The notes: generated by a model not told the origin, from the letters alone. Positions 27,731 to 39,206 are shown, counted from the stretch's first letter. The stretch: 64,000 nt of DNA from Panulirus ornatus (GCF_036320965.1 NC_092270.1:16235075-16299074); one strand, 5' to 3'. A program made the numbers and translations.

Positions 27731-28504
27731 ATGTTTTTTATTTCTACATTTTACAACATCACTATCGTAAATTATCCCCTAATTTTTCTTCTTCTTCATG
27801 AATAATGATTGAATTAACAAGGAAAGATAGCCTGAATGTGTGTGTGTCCTGCTATATGCCTGCTCCTGTATGTGTGGTGCGTGTTAGATGCGCTCGATAT
27901 GTTTGTTTACTCTGCCTGTGTTACATATTCGCTGGTTATGTTCACGTGCTTCTGCTATTGTTCGCTGGCATGACAACAAACTGTGTTATGATTTTCTGAA
28001 CGTTTTCTTTCCTCTTGCTCTACCCGAATACTTGGTATCATATCAACTTTATCTTAGTAACTTTTTTGTCAAGCGAAGATAAGTTGGAAATAATATACAC
28101 CTAGACTAATAATGAGAAAGATCACTATGTGGCAAGACTTAACTGTTTATTTTTTCTTCCGCATTGAAAATACCTTCTGGGATTAGTTATTTACGTTTTC
28201 TGTGCTGTATGTTATACATGTTGATTGTTGAAAGGTAGAAGTGTTTAATATAATTCATTTTGATTACAGAAAGGTAAAAGTCTAGAAAAGAGACACCTCT
28301 TATAGATTTGATATCTTACTATTTCTCATATATGGACTGTCTTGCTGCTGTAAGGAGCGACATAATTGTAGGAATGGAATGGTTGGAATTTTGTTTTCAT
28401 TCCCATTCAGGATATTTTTCCGTGTTAATTAACTCATTACTCATGAAGAATAGGATTAGGGGATAACTTATGATAGTGATGTAAAATGTAGAAATAAAGA
28501 ACAT
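27731..28504. mobile_element. MITE-like element with ~100-bp terminal inverted repeats
   Basis: The left end (27731-27838) and right end (28404-28504) are imperfect inverted copies of each other. Shared blocks on the left strand are TTTATTTCTACATTTTACA, TCACTATC, TTATCCCCTAAT, CTTCATGA and a final CCTGAATG. The central 560 bp is AT-rich with no protein-coding frame that I trust. The left end abuts a (TA)n run. No transposase is present, so it would be non-autonomous. Superfamily not assigned. Confidence 0.7.
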
Positions 28505-29574
28505 GCACTTTTAAGATTTAAAGACTATAGTTTTAAGTTTTTGATACAACATAGTTTTATGAGAAACACGTATAGTGCTCTACTTATCTCTGGTATATTT
28601 TTCACGTGGTTGGTCATGTAAACAGTGAGCTTATGTGTGTGGAATACGTCTCGTAAGTAGTTTGCAAAACTCTGATTAGCAGATTCATACATTATGAGGC
28701 ATCGTGGCATTCACTGGATTGCATTAATAAAACAGAACAATAAGCATTTCTACCCTCTACAGGCAAGTGTTCTTGTATATCATATCATCATTGGCATTAT
28801 GTATATTAACATACAAATTGAATAAAGCTCTATGGAATCCAGAGAAGCACCAGGTGAATGTTTGGTCAGCCATGTGCAAGACAGACACTTCTCTAACATC
28901 CTTGCATCATTGTAATGCCGTATGTGACCCTCCTGTCAATTTACTAGTTGCTTCTTGAATACAAAGATGAATTTCTTAAAAGGTTTTGCCGTCAGTTTTT
29001 CCTTGTTTTATCCCAGTACTTCAGAGCCTTGCCCACTTTACATGATATTTAAAATTAATCAAAAAGGAGATGATTCATCTAAATTCCCACATCATGTATC
29101 ACCTGTATGCATAGTAACAATGTATTGTTGAAAATCTTGTTGATTTTAATTATCTGGAAAGGTGTTGCTCAGAATCTAGTAAATTACCTACAAAAATACC
29201 TAAGGACATATATTTATATTTCACTTGCAAAACACCTACTTTATTCATATTGATGTGTGTATATGTTTATAACTACCCCAGGACTAGTTTATGTAAAAAG
29301 AGTCTTGATGTTACCCATGATCTTTTAAAGGCTCTTGCAGCTCTAGACTGTGCTACTTCCAGTAGCAGGAGAATGAAGACTCCTCTTGAGTGAGATGTTT
29401 TTTGAGAAGACTCTACTCCTATGATACAGCTTTACCAAAGGTGACTTTTCATTTATGAAGTAAATCTTGACCATTTGAAGTCCAGTAACACCCTGTTATT
29501 CACATATGATATGTTAGGGCAACTATGGCTGGAACACCCTCCATGTATTTCAATTTCTAAAAGATGGAAAAAAG
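28505..29574. other. Unique AT-rich DNA, nothing recognised
   Basis: About 1.1 kb with no long ORF, no RNA signature and no match to the repeat families in this window. Confidence 0.5.
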
Positions 29575-31128
29575 AAAAAGCCAAGCAAGGCATGACCATC
29601 CTCCTCAAAGGCTCAGGTTGGGGTGTCTAAATGTGTGTTTATATAACCAGAATAAGAAAAAAGGAGAGATGAGTAGAACATGTGAGGAAAGGAGCTTAGA
29701 TGTTCTGGCTTTTTAAGTGAAACAAAGCTCGAAGCATAAAAGGAAAGAATGGTTGATAATGTCTTCGAGATAAAGTGCAAAGCTATAGGGTACAGGGGTT
29801 GGATGTCTTGAGGAGTGTCTTGGGGTAAAGTCAGGGGTTTATGTGAGGAAAAAAGTTAATGAATGGGTAGCACTACTGCTGAAGCAAGAGTTGTGGGAAT
29901 GTGTGAAGGAGAGTAGGGAAGTGAGCTCCAGACTGATGTAGGTAGAAATGAAAGTGGATTGTGAGGGATAGATTGTTATCTAGTGCCTATACGCCAAGCC
30001 ATGTAAGAAAGACGATAATAAGCAAGTGTTTATAGGACAACTTAGTGAGTTTTCAGCACTTTTGATGCAAGAGACTGGTAGAGATGGGTGATGAAAATTG
30101 AAAAATGAGTAATGTGGCAGTGAAGGTATGAATGGGGTGCATAAGGTATTCAGAAAAGTGCATGGAAATGGTGAACAGCTTTTGGAATTGAGTGCTAAAT
30201 CAGTTCTGGTGATTGGGAATACCTGGTTTAAAAAGAGAGGCATACATAAGTGTACATATGTGAGCAGGAAAGATGTGAACAGGCATTACGTGCTAATCAA
30301 TAGGCATGCAAAAGACTGACTTAGATGTGAATGTATTGGGAGGAACACCTGTTGATATGTCTGATTATGACCTAGTAGAAGCAAGGGTGAAGATTTGTGG
30401 AGGTTTTTGGAAAAGTGGAAATGCTAAGAGTGAGAAGAGGATGATGAAAGTAAGTGAGCTTGGAAAAGAGACTTGTCTGAAGAAATTCCTAAAGAGATTA
30501 AGTGTTAAATGGCAAAAGGTGAGAGTAAATGAACCTAGGGGAGTTGAAGAGGAATGGAAGGTATTATAGAAAACAGTGCTCGCATGTGTGATAGAAGTGT
30601 GTTGCATGTGGAAAGTGGGAGATGGGCTGGTGAGTAAGGGTAGTGAGGGGTGGTATGACAAGATAAAGATGCTAAAGAGAAAATAGAATTGTATGGGTGG
30701 TACTTTGTACAGGTAAGGAGTGCAAATGATTGGTCAAGGAGAAGGTGTAGTGGTTGAAAAAGAAGGCAAATGTGAGTTGATGTGAGTGAATATCAGTAAA
30801 TTTTTGGAAGATTAATAGTGTGAGAAAAATAAGTGAACTAATGGGAACATTGGTGAAGGGGGCAAATGGGAGATAGTGATGAGGTAAGGTGGTGATGGAG
30901 TAGTTATTAAGTTTGTTGAATGTGTTTGTTGGTATGGTGGCAGACATAGAGAGTTTGGGTTGGTGAGGTATGCCAAGTGAGAGAGTCTTGGAGAGTGGCT
31001 TAGTGAAGAGAGAGGAGGTGGTGAAAGCCTTGCAGAAGGTGAATTGTGGGAAGGCGGCTGGAGTTAAATTTCTTAAGAAAGAGGTTGACTGCTGTTGATT
31101 GATTGGTTATGATTTTCATTGTATATAT

Positions 31129-31971
31129 AGAGTTTTGGAAAGAGGGGCAAGTATGAAGTCTGTTGGGGATGAGAGAGCTTGGGAAGTGAGTCAGTTGTTG
31201 TTCGCTGATGATACAGCGCTGGTGGCTGATTCATGTGAGAAACTGCAGAAGCTGGTGACTGAGTTTGGTAAAGTGTGTGAAAGAAGAAAGTTAAGAGTAA
31301 ATGTGAATAAGAGCAAGGTTATTAGGTACAGTAGGGTTGAGGGTCAAGTCAATTGGGAGGTGAGTTTGAATGGAGAAAAACTGGAGGAAGTAAAGTGTTT
31401 TAGATATCTGGGAGTGGATCTGGCAGTGGATGGAACCATGGAAGCGGAAGTGGATCATAGGATGGGGGAGGGGGCGAAAATTCTGGGAGCCTTGAAGAAT
31501 GTGTGGAAGTCGAGAACATTATCTCGGAAAGCAAAAATGGGTATGTTTGAAGGAATAGTGGTTCCAACAATGTTGTATGGTTGCGAGGCGTGGGCTATGG
31601 ATAGAGTTGTGCGCAGGAGGATGGATGTGCTGGAAATGAGATGTTTGAGGACAATGTGTGGTGTGAGGTGGTTTGATCGAGTAAGTAACGTAAGGGTAAG
31701 AGAGATGTGTGGAAATAAAAAGAGCGTGGTTGAGAGAGCAGAAGAGGGTGTTTTGAAGTGGTTTGGGCACATGGAGAGAATGAGTGAGGAAAGATTGACC
31801 AAGAGGATATATGTGTCGGAGGTGGAGGGAACGAGGAGAAGAGGGAGACCAAATTGGAGGTGGAAGGATGGAGTGAAAAAGATTTTGAGTGATCGGGGCC
31901 TGAACATGCAGGAGGGTGAAAGGAGGGCAAGGAATAGAGTGAATTGGAGCGATGTGGTATACCGGGGTTGA
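31129..31971 (+). CDS. LINE RT motif C to C-terminus, open
   Basis: About 280 open codons: FADDTALV, NVNKSKVIRYS, YLGVDLAVDG, the C-terminal [17 protein letters not shown] and [10 protein letters not shown], ending YRG-TGA. RT motifs A and B are missing by truncation, so it is catalytically incomplete. Confidence 0.65.
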   Translation, partial: RVLERGASMKSVGDERAWEVSQLLFADDTALVADSCEKLQKLVTEFGKVCERRKLRVNVNKSKVIRYSRVEGQVNWEVSLNGEKLEEVKCFRYLGVDLAVDGTMEAEVDHRMGEGAKILGALKNVWKSRTLSRKAKMGMFEGIVVPTMLYGCEAWAMDRVVRRRMDVLEMRCLRTMCGVRWFDRVSNVRVREMCGNKKSVVERAEEGVLKWFGHMERMSEERLTKRIYVSEVEGTRRRGRPNWRWKDGVKKILSDRGLNMQEGERRARNRVNWSDVVYRG

Positions 31972-32169
31972 CGTGCTGTCAGTGGATTGAATCAGGGCAT
32001 GTGAAGCGTCTGGGGTAAACCATGGAAAGCTGTGTAGGTATGTATATTTGCGTGTGTGGACGTATGTATATACATGTGTATGAGGGTGGGTTGGGCCATT
32101 TCTTTCGTCTGTTACCTTGCGCTACCTCGCAAACGAGGGAGACAGCGACAAAAAAAAAAAAAGAAAAAG
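31131..32169 (+). mobile_element. Young RTE-like LINE inserted into an older copy
   Basis: 5'-truncated insertion beginning just upstream of motif C (RVLERGASMKSVGDERAW) and ending with the 3' tail GACAGCGACAAAAA. ATATAG occurs on both sides (31125-31130 and 32170-32175), consistent with a target-site duplication, although the site is AT-rich so the match is only suggestive. Deleting the insertion plus one ATATAG restores the alignment of the surrounding old LINE. The 3' UTR is of the shortened type. Confidence 0.85.
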
Positions 32170-32590
32170 ATATAGATCATTGTGAGATGTCTGAGGATTG
32201 GTAGAATGCATGTATAGTGCCATTGTATAAAGGCTAGTGGGACAAAGGTGAGTGTTCAAACTTTAGAGGTATAAATTTGTTGAGTGTATTTGATAAATTG
32301 TATAGGAGAGTAGTGACTGAAAGGGTTAAGTCATATACAGAGCATCAGACTGGGAGGAACAATGTGGATTCAAGAGTGGTAGAGGATGTGCAGTTCAAGT
32401 GTTTGCTTTAGGTAGTGTATGTAAGAATTACTATGAGAAACAGAATTTGTATGAGGCATTTATGAATCTAGAGAAAGCATATGCTAGGGTTGATAGAGAT
32501 GTCTGATGGAAAGTTTTATGAATATATGGTGTTGGAGGAAAGCAACTAGAATCAGAGAGGTATATGAAAAATTCTGAGGAGAATGAAGGC

Positions 32591-34011
32591 TGCTTAATTA
32601 CAGGATGACCTATCAAATCTAACAATACTAAAATTGGTTTTACCCGAAAATGACTTTGAAAATGTCACATTTGTAATCATCTTTAGGTATTCTTCCCAAA
32701 AAGTGGGTCTTCACTTATAATTTTGGCTTTACAGCTTCATTAGTGTGATGATCCAATCCTCTCTTCTTTCAGTCCATGGTTTACGCAGCCTTATTTCAGG
32801 TTTTCTTCGTTGTGTGTGAATTTTTTATCAGTTTGCTCAATTTATCCCCATATTATGTCTTCAACATTAATCAACCTCAGCAGTGGCCATGTTCCAAAAG
32901 TGCCAGGTTTAAGACGTTCTGTATACGTAAAGAAGAAAAGTAAAAGTAGAGAAGATACCAAATGTTAAAGCTGAAAACCAAAAGATGATTTGAAAGCAAA
33001 GCAATCAAATGGATAGTGATGGATTTGAAAGTGAGTTCCAGATCATCAAGTGACTTATATTGTGAATTTGACCAAAGAAAATCAGCAACACAAAAAGAAT
33101 GACAGAGCTACTCTTCAATTTAGAGGAATGGTGAAATGTTTTCTTTGATAAAATGGTTGCTGTTATTAGGTGTAAGATGATATTTATTTAAGATAATAGT
33201 ACTCTTCATAGAGCTCAATTTAATGCTACTTTTGTCTCTAAGGTCATGAGACATGGGTACATATGGATTAGTCATCTTGACTTATTCACTGGAGTGTACA
33301 GATTGTTGGTAACTTAGTCTTGTCACAAGCCAAGATTAGCTAACCTTTTATGCCAGGCTGGTGCCACTTTGTGATAACTTAGAAAGAGTTTGAAGGATCC
33401 TTAGTTTTTTATTTCTGCTCAGACACTATAAAGTTTAATTTATTCATTTTTTGTTGTTGTAAGTTTAAGGAAAAGAATTAATTATAATACTTTTAATGTT
33501 AGTACTTTTTTTCAGATATTGAGTGATATTACGTCTCATATGGTGGTCCTCTGCTTTTGCAGCCTAGAGAACACCTATACCAGCCTGTGGACAGGTAGGA
33601 TTGATATGGTGTGTATCTCCATGGTATGTGTGTGTGGGTGATCCATTTCTCATCCCAAAAGTCAAGGAGAAGCTAACCCTTCTTACATGGCTGGTACCAA
33701 CCTATGATAACTGGAATCAGTCAGAGAACATCAGCAATATTCAAAAGTACACAGAAATGAATATTTCCATCTTCAGTCAAAGATTATGATAAGAATTCTC
33801 TTAAGGTTGAAATTGTGTTGTTTTATACAGAGATGCCCAAAGATCAAGTAGAATGATGGCACAATCCCGTGGTGCTGGAGGCAGAGATATGCTTTTCTCT
33901 AGGACAGTAAAGTCTAATAATGACTGATTTTATACAGGAAGAAATAGACTGCAGAGTCTTATTTACATGAGGAAAGAGAATTGGCCTATTGAAATAAAAA
34001 AGATTATAAAA
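32591..34011. other. Unique AT-rich DNA, nothing recognised
   Basis: About 1.4 kb without a convincing ORF or known repeat. It could be intronic or intergenic host DNA. Confidence 0.5.
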
Positions 34012-36102
34012 TGTGAGAAGGAGATGGAGTGAGTATTTTGAAGGTTTGTTGAATGTGTTTGATGATAGAGTGGTAGATATAGTGTGTTTTGGTCGAGGTG
34101 GTGTGCAAAGTGAGAGGGTTAGGGAAAATGATTTGGTAAACAGAGAAGAGGTAGTAAAAGCTTGGTGGAAGATGAAAGTCGGCAAGGCAGTAGGTTTGGA
34201 TGGTATTGCAGTGGAATTTATTATAAAAGGGGGTGACTGTATTGTTGATTGGTTGGTAAGGTTATTTAATGTATGTATGATTCGTGGTGAGGTGCCTGAG
34301 GATTGCCAGAATGCTTGCGTAGTGCCATTGTACAAAGGCAAAGGGGATAAGAGTGAGTGCTCAAATTACAGAGGTATAAGTTTGTTGAGTATTCCTGGTA
34401 AATTATATGGGAGGGTATTGATTTAGAGGGTGAAGGCATGTACTGAGCATCAGATTGGGGAAGGGCAGTGTGGTTTCAGAAGTGGTAGAGGATGTGTGGA
34501 TCAGGTGTTTGCTTTGAAGAATGTATGTGAGAAATACTTAGAAAAGCAAATGGATTTGTATGTAGCATTTATGGATCTGGAGAAGGCATATGATAGAGTT
34601 GATAGAGATGCTCTGTGGAAGGTACTAAGAATATATGGTGTGGGAGGCAAGTTGTTAGAAGCAGTGAAAAGTTTTTATCGAGGATGTAAGGCATGTGTAC
34701 GTGTAGGAAGAGAGGAAAGTGATTGGTTCTCAGTGAATGTAGGTTTGCGGCAGGGGTGTGTGATGTCTCCATGGTCGTTTAATTTGTTTATGGATGGGGT
34801 TGTTAGGGAGGTGAATGCAAGAGTTGTGGAAAGAGGGGCAAGTATGCAGTCTGTTGGGGATGAGAGAGCTTGGGAAGTGAGTCAGTTGTTGTTCGCTGAT
34901 GATACAGTGCTGGTGGCTGATTCATGTGAGACACTGCAGAAGCTGGTGACTGAGTTTGGTAAAGTGTGTGAAAGAAGAAAGTTAAGAGTAAATGTGAATA
35001 AGAGCAAGGTTATTAGGTACAGTAGGGTTGAGGGTCAAGTCAATTGGGAGGTAAGTTTGAATGGAGAAAAACTGGAGGAAGTAAATTGTTTTAGATATCT
35101 GGGAGTGGATCTGGCAGCGGATGGAACCATGGAAGCGGAAGTGAATCATAGGGTGGGGGAGGGGGCGAAAATCCCAGGAGCCTTGAAGAATGTTTGGAAG
35201 TTGAGAACATTATCTCGGAAAGCAAAAATGGGTATGTTTGAAGGAATAGTGGTTCCAGCAATGTTGTATGGTTGCGAGGCGTGGGCTATGGATAGAGTTG
35301 TGCGCAGGAGGGTGGATGTGCTGGAAATGAGATGTTTGAGGACAATATGTGGTGTGAGGTGGTTTGACCAAGTAAGTAATGTAAGGGTAAGAGAGATGTG
35401 TGGAAATAAAAAGAGCGTGGTTGAGAGAGCAGAAGAGGGTGTTTTGAAATGGTTTGGGCACATGGAGAGAATGAGTGAGGAAAGATTGACCAAGAGGATA
35501 TATGTGTTGGAGGTGGAGGGAACAAGGAGAAGTGGGAGACCAAATTGGAGGTGGAAAGATGGAGTGAAAAAGATTTTGAGTGATCGGGGCCTGAACATGC
35601 AGGGGGGTGAAAGGCAGGCAAGGAATAGAGTGAATTGGATCGATGTGGTATACCGGGGTCGACGTGCTGTCAGTGGATTGAATCAGGGCATGTGAAGCGT
35701 CTGGAGTAAACCATGGAAAGTTCTGTGGGGCCTGGATGTGGAGGGGGAGCTGTGGTTTCGGGCATTATTGCATGACAGCTAGAGACTGAGTGTGAACAAA
35801 TGGGGCCTTTGTTGTCTTTTCCTGGCACTGCCTCGCACATGTTGTGGGGGGGATGTTATTCCATGTGTATTGAGATGGTGATGGGAATAAATAAAGGCAG
35901 ACAGTGTGAATTATGTACATGTGTATATGTGTATATGTCTGTGTGTGTATATGTGTGTCTACATTGAGATGTATAGTTGTGTATATTTCCGTGTGGACGT
36001 GTATGTATATACATATGTATGGGAGTGGGTTGGGCCATTTCTTTTGTCTGTTTCCTTGCGCTACCTCGCAAACGCTGGAGACAGCGACAAAGCAAAAAAA
36101 AA
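34012..36102 (+). mobile_element. RTE-like LINE copy, RT to A-tail
   Basis: 5'-truncated plus-strand copy starting at RRRWSEYFEGLLNVF just before the RT domain, with a full-length 3' UTR and a run of A after GACAGCGACAAAGC. A single GAG-to-TAG change at 34424-34426 splits the RT. It keeps the CGA codon near the C-terminus, so the protein runs on to RRAVSGLNQGM. AT-rich flanks with no (TA)n. Confidence 0.94.
34430..35695 (+). CDS. LINE reverse transcriptase plus extended C-terminus
   Basis: 421 open codons beginning right after the TAG at 34424-34426; the same frame is open upstream from 34013. Motif A FMDLEKAYDRVDR, motif B RQGCVMSPW, motif [46 protein letters not shown]. It ends 14 residues later than most copies (RGRRAVSGLNQGM), because codon CGA is retained where they have TGA. 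I think this is the ancestral protein end. Confidence 0.75.
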   Translation: MKACTEHQIGEGQCGFRSGRGCVDQVFALKNVCEKYLEKQMDLYVAFMDLEKAYDRVDRDALWKVLRIYGVGGKLLEAVKSFYRGCKACVRVGREESDWFSVNVGLRQGCVMSPWSFNLFMDGVVREVNARVVERGASMQSVGDERAWEVSQLLFADDTVLVADSCETLQKLVTEFGKVCERRKLRVNVNKSKVIRYSRVEGQVNWEVSLNGEKLEEVNCFRYLGVDLAADGTMEAEVNHRVGEGAKIPGALKNVWKLRTLSRKAKMGMFEGIVVPAMLYGCEAWAMDRVVRRRVDVLEMRCLRTICGVRWFDQVSNVRVREMCGNKKSVVERAEEGVLKWFGHMERMSEERLTKRIYVLEVEGTRRSGRPNWRWKDGVKKILSDRGLNMQGGERQARNRVNWIDVVYRGRRAVSGLNQGM

Positions 36103-36744
36103 ATGAATATAATTAAAAATGTTTTCAGCAGAACTTTTCTAGCTTGTAGTATAGAAATAAAGACAATTATGTATGATATTGTTCTAGGAAAAAAGTCATA
36201 ACTTATTGCCAAAATTTCATTATATGGTTATGTAGGCACAAAAAAGTTCAGATAGAAAACCAAAGCCTCATTGGATATACAATACTTGTGATTTTATTAA
36301 GTTGAACAGTTCCTATAGGAATATATAGAATATGGAATTCATTATTATTATAGGTTCTATGAAACATGTAATAATAAAATCATTTTTGGTCTTCATAGGA
36401 ATGGAGTTGAAATGTTCAAAAGAGAGAGAGAAGGTTCATCACTACGTGTCACAAAGCTGTAGAGAGGTTTAGGTAGTAAAACAGCTAAGCATTAGTAATC
36501 CCTTAAACTGTGCAGTTGATATTAAGGGACTCTTTGCTATGTAAGAAAGTTGAATTAAAGATCAAAAAAATATTTTTTCAGTGCATGACATATGTAAATA
36601 TTATCCATATGCAAAGAAAATCATAGGAAAGATGATTAAGCCATTATAAAGCAAACTAAGTTTGGCAGGTTTTCTCTGGATATACTAGAGGCTGATCAGT
36701 TGGCAGAAAGGACTCAGATCCATTCAAAATCTGTTAATTGATAA
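36103..36744. other. Unique AT-rich DNA
   Basis: No coding frame or repeat recognised between the LINE tail and the left end of the DNA transposon. Confidence 0.45.
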
Positions 36745-37059
36745 CACTGTGTAACAAATTTTTACTTTTTATATTCCTGGGTAATTAAGTGTTATTTTCT
36801 AATTATGTTTAAAAAAAAAGTATAGAAAATGGCTATTATTCCCTTGAAACTTTGCTTTTGTGATCAAGACAGTGATATTTTGAAATTTACCTGTTCTTCA
36901 GAACGTTCCTGATAAATTCATTGCTGAGTAGCTGATATAAAACTTTCTGGAAGTTTCTGATCATATGAATAGTAGTATATATAAATAAGGGCTTGAAGCC
37001 AACCAGTTCAGTTTACATCTAGCTACCTAAGTAGAAACATATACATACATTTTTCTGAG

Positions 37060-38757
37060 ATGGCATCTAGAGGCTGCAAGCATCCGGCAGATGCATTTTG
37101 CTATGTCTGCAGCCAGTCGATCAAAACGAGTGAAAAAGTAATTCATGGCAGCATCAGTTAAGATGTGCCAGGCCTACAAAGCATATTTCAGCATGCCTAT
37201 CGGGGATCAAGGCAAATTCTGGGCACCTCATTTCACTTGTGAACACAGCAAAAAAGCTCTGGAAGGTAAGATAGACAATTGTGGATGGCAGAATTTTATG
37301 TTGTAACTTTTTTGAATTTATGAAATCTAAAAATTTTATATTTTTTTTCAAGTTTCAATATTGTTGAAAAAATCATATATGGAATATGTTGAGAGAATCT
37401 CTTACACATTAGTCATGGGTGAAATGAACTTATAAACTAATATATATATTTTTTATAATCAATTTTATATTGCTCTTTTGCCGGATGGTACAGAGGAGAA
37501 AAAAGAGCCATGGAGTTCACTATCTCAAGAATTTGGGAGGAACCCACTGACCACTCAAGCAATTGCTGCTTTTGCATGATGGACTGCACCTGCTATCATG
37601 TATCTGGACCTTCCATCATCCATTGCCCTGGTGCCACATGGCCCTGAGCTCCCTATACCCACTCCTCTGAGAGAGAGCGACCATCATCAGAACACACAGC
37701 AAGTCAAAGGAGGGAAGAAGACGTTGTAGATCCAGATTACAATTTCAGAGTTGCAGCTGAGTAGAGAAACCCATACTACCCCAATCAAAAAGACCTCAAT
37801 GACTTGATCAGAGATCTTGGTCTCACAAAATCCAGTGCTGAGCTTTTGATGACTAGGGTCAAGCAGTGGAACTTGTTAGATAAGAGTATGTAAATCACAG
37901 ATCAGAGGAAGCATCACCTAGGTTTTTCCAGCTTCATTCATTAAGATTGGCTCTTCTTCTGCCACAGTGTAGCCAGTCCAAGGCAGTCAGAATCCCTTGT
38001 GATACAAACGAGTAGCACCTCTTTATTGACAGCTCATCCAGGAGCTTCAAAGCTGTGCTGCTTCGTAACAGGAACAAGTACCTATCTCTTCCCCTGGCTC
38101 ACTTGGTGCACCTCAAAGAAGAACATAACAGTTTCAGGACCTTGCTAGATGCCTTGAAGTACGATGATACAGCTGGGAGGTCATCGGAGACTTCAAAATG
38201 GTGGCATTTCTGATAGGTATCCAAGGTTGGTTTTACCAGATTTTCCTGCTATCTTTGCCTTTGAGACAGCAGGGACACCATAGGCAGGACTGGCCACAGT
38301 AGAATGCACATCAAATTAGGCTGTTATGAAACAATTTGTCACACCTCTGAATAAGGAGTCTGCAGCCTTCAAGTACCTTCAAGACCTCTTCCCTAAGCTG
38401 TCTGAGGCAAAGGTCAAAGCCAGTGTCTTTGTTGGACCACAGATAGAGAAGACCCTGGAGTGCAAGGAATTCCCCAAGAAGCTCACTAGTAAGGAGAAAG
38501 CAGCTTAGTAAAGCTTTGTCGTAGTGGTTCAGGGCTTCCTGGGCAATCACAAGACAGAAACTATGTGGAGCTGGTTGAGGCTGTGGTGAAGAACTATGAC
38601 AAAATAGGCTTCAGGATGTCCCTCAAAGTCCATGTCCTTGATGCTCATCTTGATTGTAGAACCTGGGAGCATAATCAGAGGAGTGAGGTGAATGTTTCCA
38701 TCATGATATACTGGACTTTGGATGCTGCTACCAAGGAGCATATAATGAGAACATGAT
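37060..38757 (+). pseudogene. Decayed gene of a repetitive arthropod protein family
   Basis: Recognisable blocks in order: MASRGCKHPADAFCYVCSQ with a CxxC pair (37060), KMCQAYKAYFSMPIGDQGKF (about 37155), GWYRGEKRAMEFTISRIW with CCFC after it (37484), LDLPSSIALVPHGPELPIPTP (about 37600), LNDLIRDLGLTKSSAELL (37797), FIDSSSRSFKAVLLRNRNKY (about 38022), PKLSEAKVKASVFVGPQIEK (38392), SFVVVVQGFLGNHK (about 38512). I know this arrangement from memory as a multi-copy uncharacterised family of arthropod genomes. It sits inside inverted repeats and may be the transposase. Frameshifts at about 37140, 37720 and beyond 38100, plus several stops, kill it. A 218-bp intron is still visible. Confidence 0.7.
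37266..37483 (+). other. Intron remnant with lost acceptor
   Basis: Exon 1 ends GAAG followed by GTAAG, a good donor. The protein resumes at GATGGTACAGAGG after a pyrimidine-rich TGCTCTTTTGCCG. The expected CAG acceptor has become CCG. Joining at these points restores the family's Leu-Glu-Gly-Trp-Tyr-Arg-Gly run. Confidence 0.6.
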
Positions 38758-39203
38758 GGGAGATTATATTTAGTGTCTGATTCATAAAAGTGATTTACAG
38801 TACAATTGTAAATCAAGGAAAACTATTAACTTCTAAATGTTTTCTTATCACTTTGTTTAACATTAGTGTAAATACATGTTAATTTTGATTCATATGTTGT
38901 TGTTTTTCTGACTCTATGTGAATGAAAATGTGCAAATTCACCTATTGTCCAATTGGATATCGATCAGTTTCAAAATATCACTGTCTTGGTCACAAAAACA
39001 AAGTTTGAAGCCTTTTTCTTTACTTTTTACACATAAACAATTAGGAAATAACATTTACTACTCAGCAACAAAAACTGATTTAGTGTAATATTAGGCAGGG
39101 AATTGCAGGAGCAGTATTGGCAGCTGTTCAGATAAGAGGAAAGGACAAAGCACATCAGAATCTGATGAATCATTATTGACAATTGTTCTGTTAAGAGAGG
39201 GCT

Positions 39204-39206
<3 letters not shown>

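Larger units (their letters stand above)
29575..32590 (+). mobile_element. Old RTE-like LINE copy, interrupted by a younger one
   Basis: Highly decayed plus-strand copy. It starts in the 5' leader (CATCCTCCTCAAAGGCTCAG), passes through endonuclease remnants (VIGNTWFKKRGIHK near 30210, MSDYDLVEARVK near 30357) and RT fingers, stops at 31130, and resumes at 32170 with ATCATTGTGAGATGTCTGAGGATTGG-type sequence continuing in register to RT motif A (NLEKAYARVDRD) before fading near 32590. Stops and indels occur throughout. The intervening block is a separate insertion. Confidence 0.85.
36745..39085 (+). mobile_element. DNA transposon remnant with CACT...AGTG ends
   Basis: About 2.34 kb bounded by imperfect terminal inverted repeats of roughly 120-145 bp (36745-36890 and 38965-39085). 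The inner part is best conserved: CAAGACAGTGATATTTTGAAA on the left appears in reverse complement on the right. The outermost bases read CACTGTG on the left and complement to CACTAAA on the right, with TAA on both outer flanks as a possible 3-bp target duplication. Both traits resemble CACTA/EnSpm elements; that assignment is inference. Inside is the decayed gene at 37060-38757. Confidence 0.7.

Noticed and set aside
34012..36102. Target-site duplication around this LINE
   Set aside because: Flanks share AAAATG-like sequence, but this merges with the poly(A) tail and with the LINE's own ATGTGAGAAGG, so the match is not informative.
38311..38816. Minus-strand ORFs of 79 and 89 codons
   Set aside because: They lie antisense to the recognisable plus-strand blocks of the decayed transposon gene and show no family resemblance.
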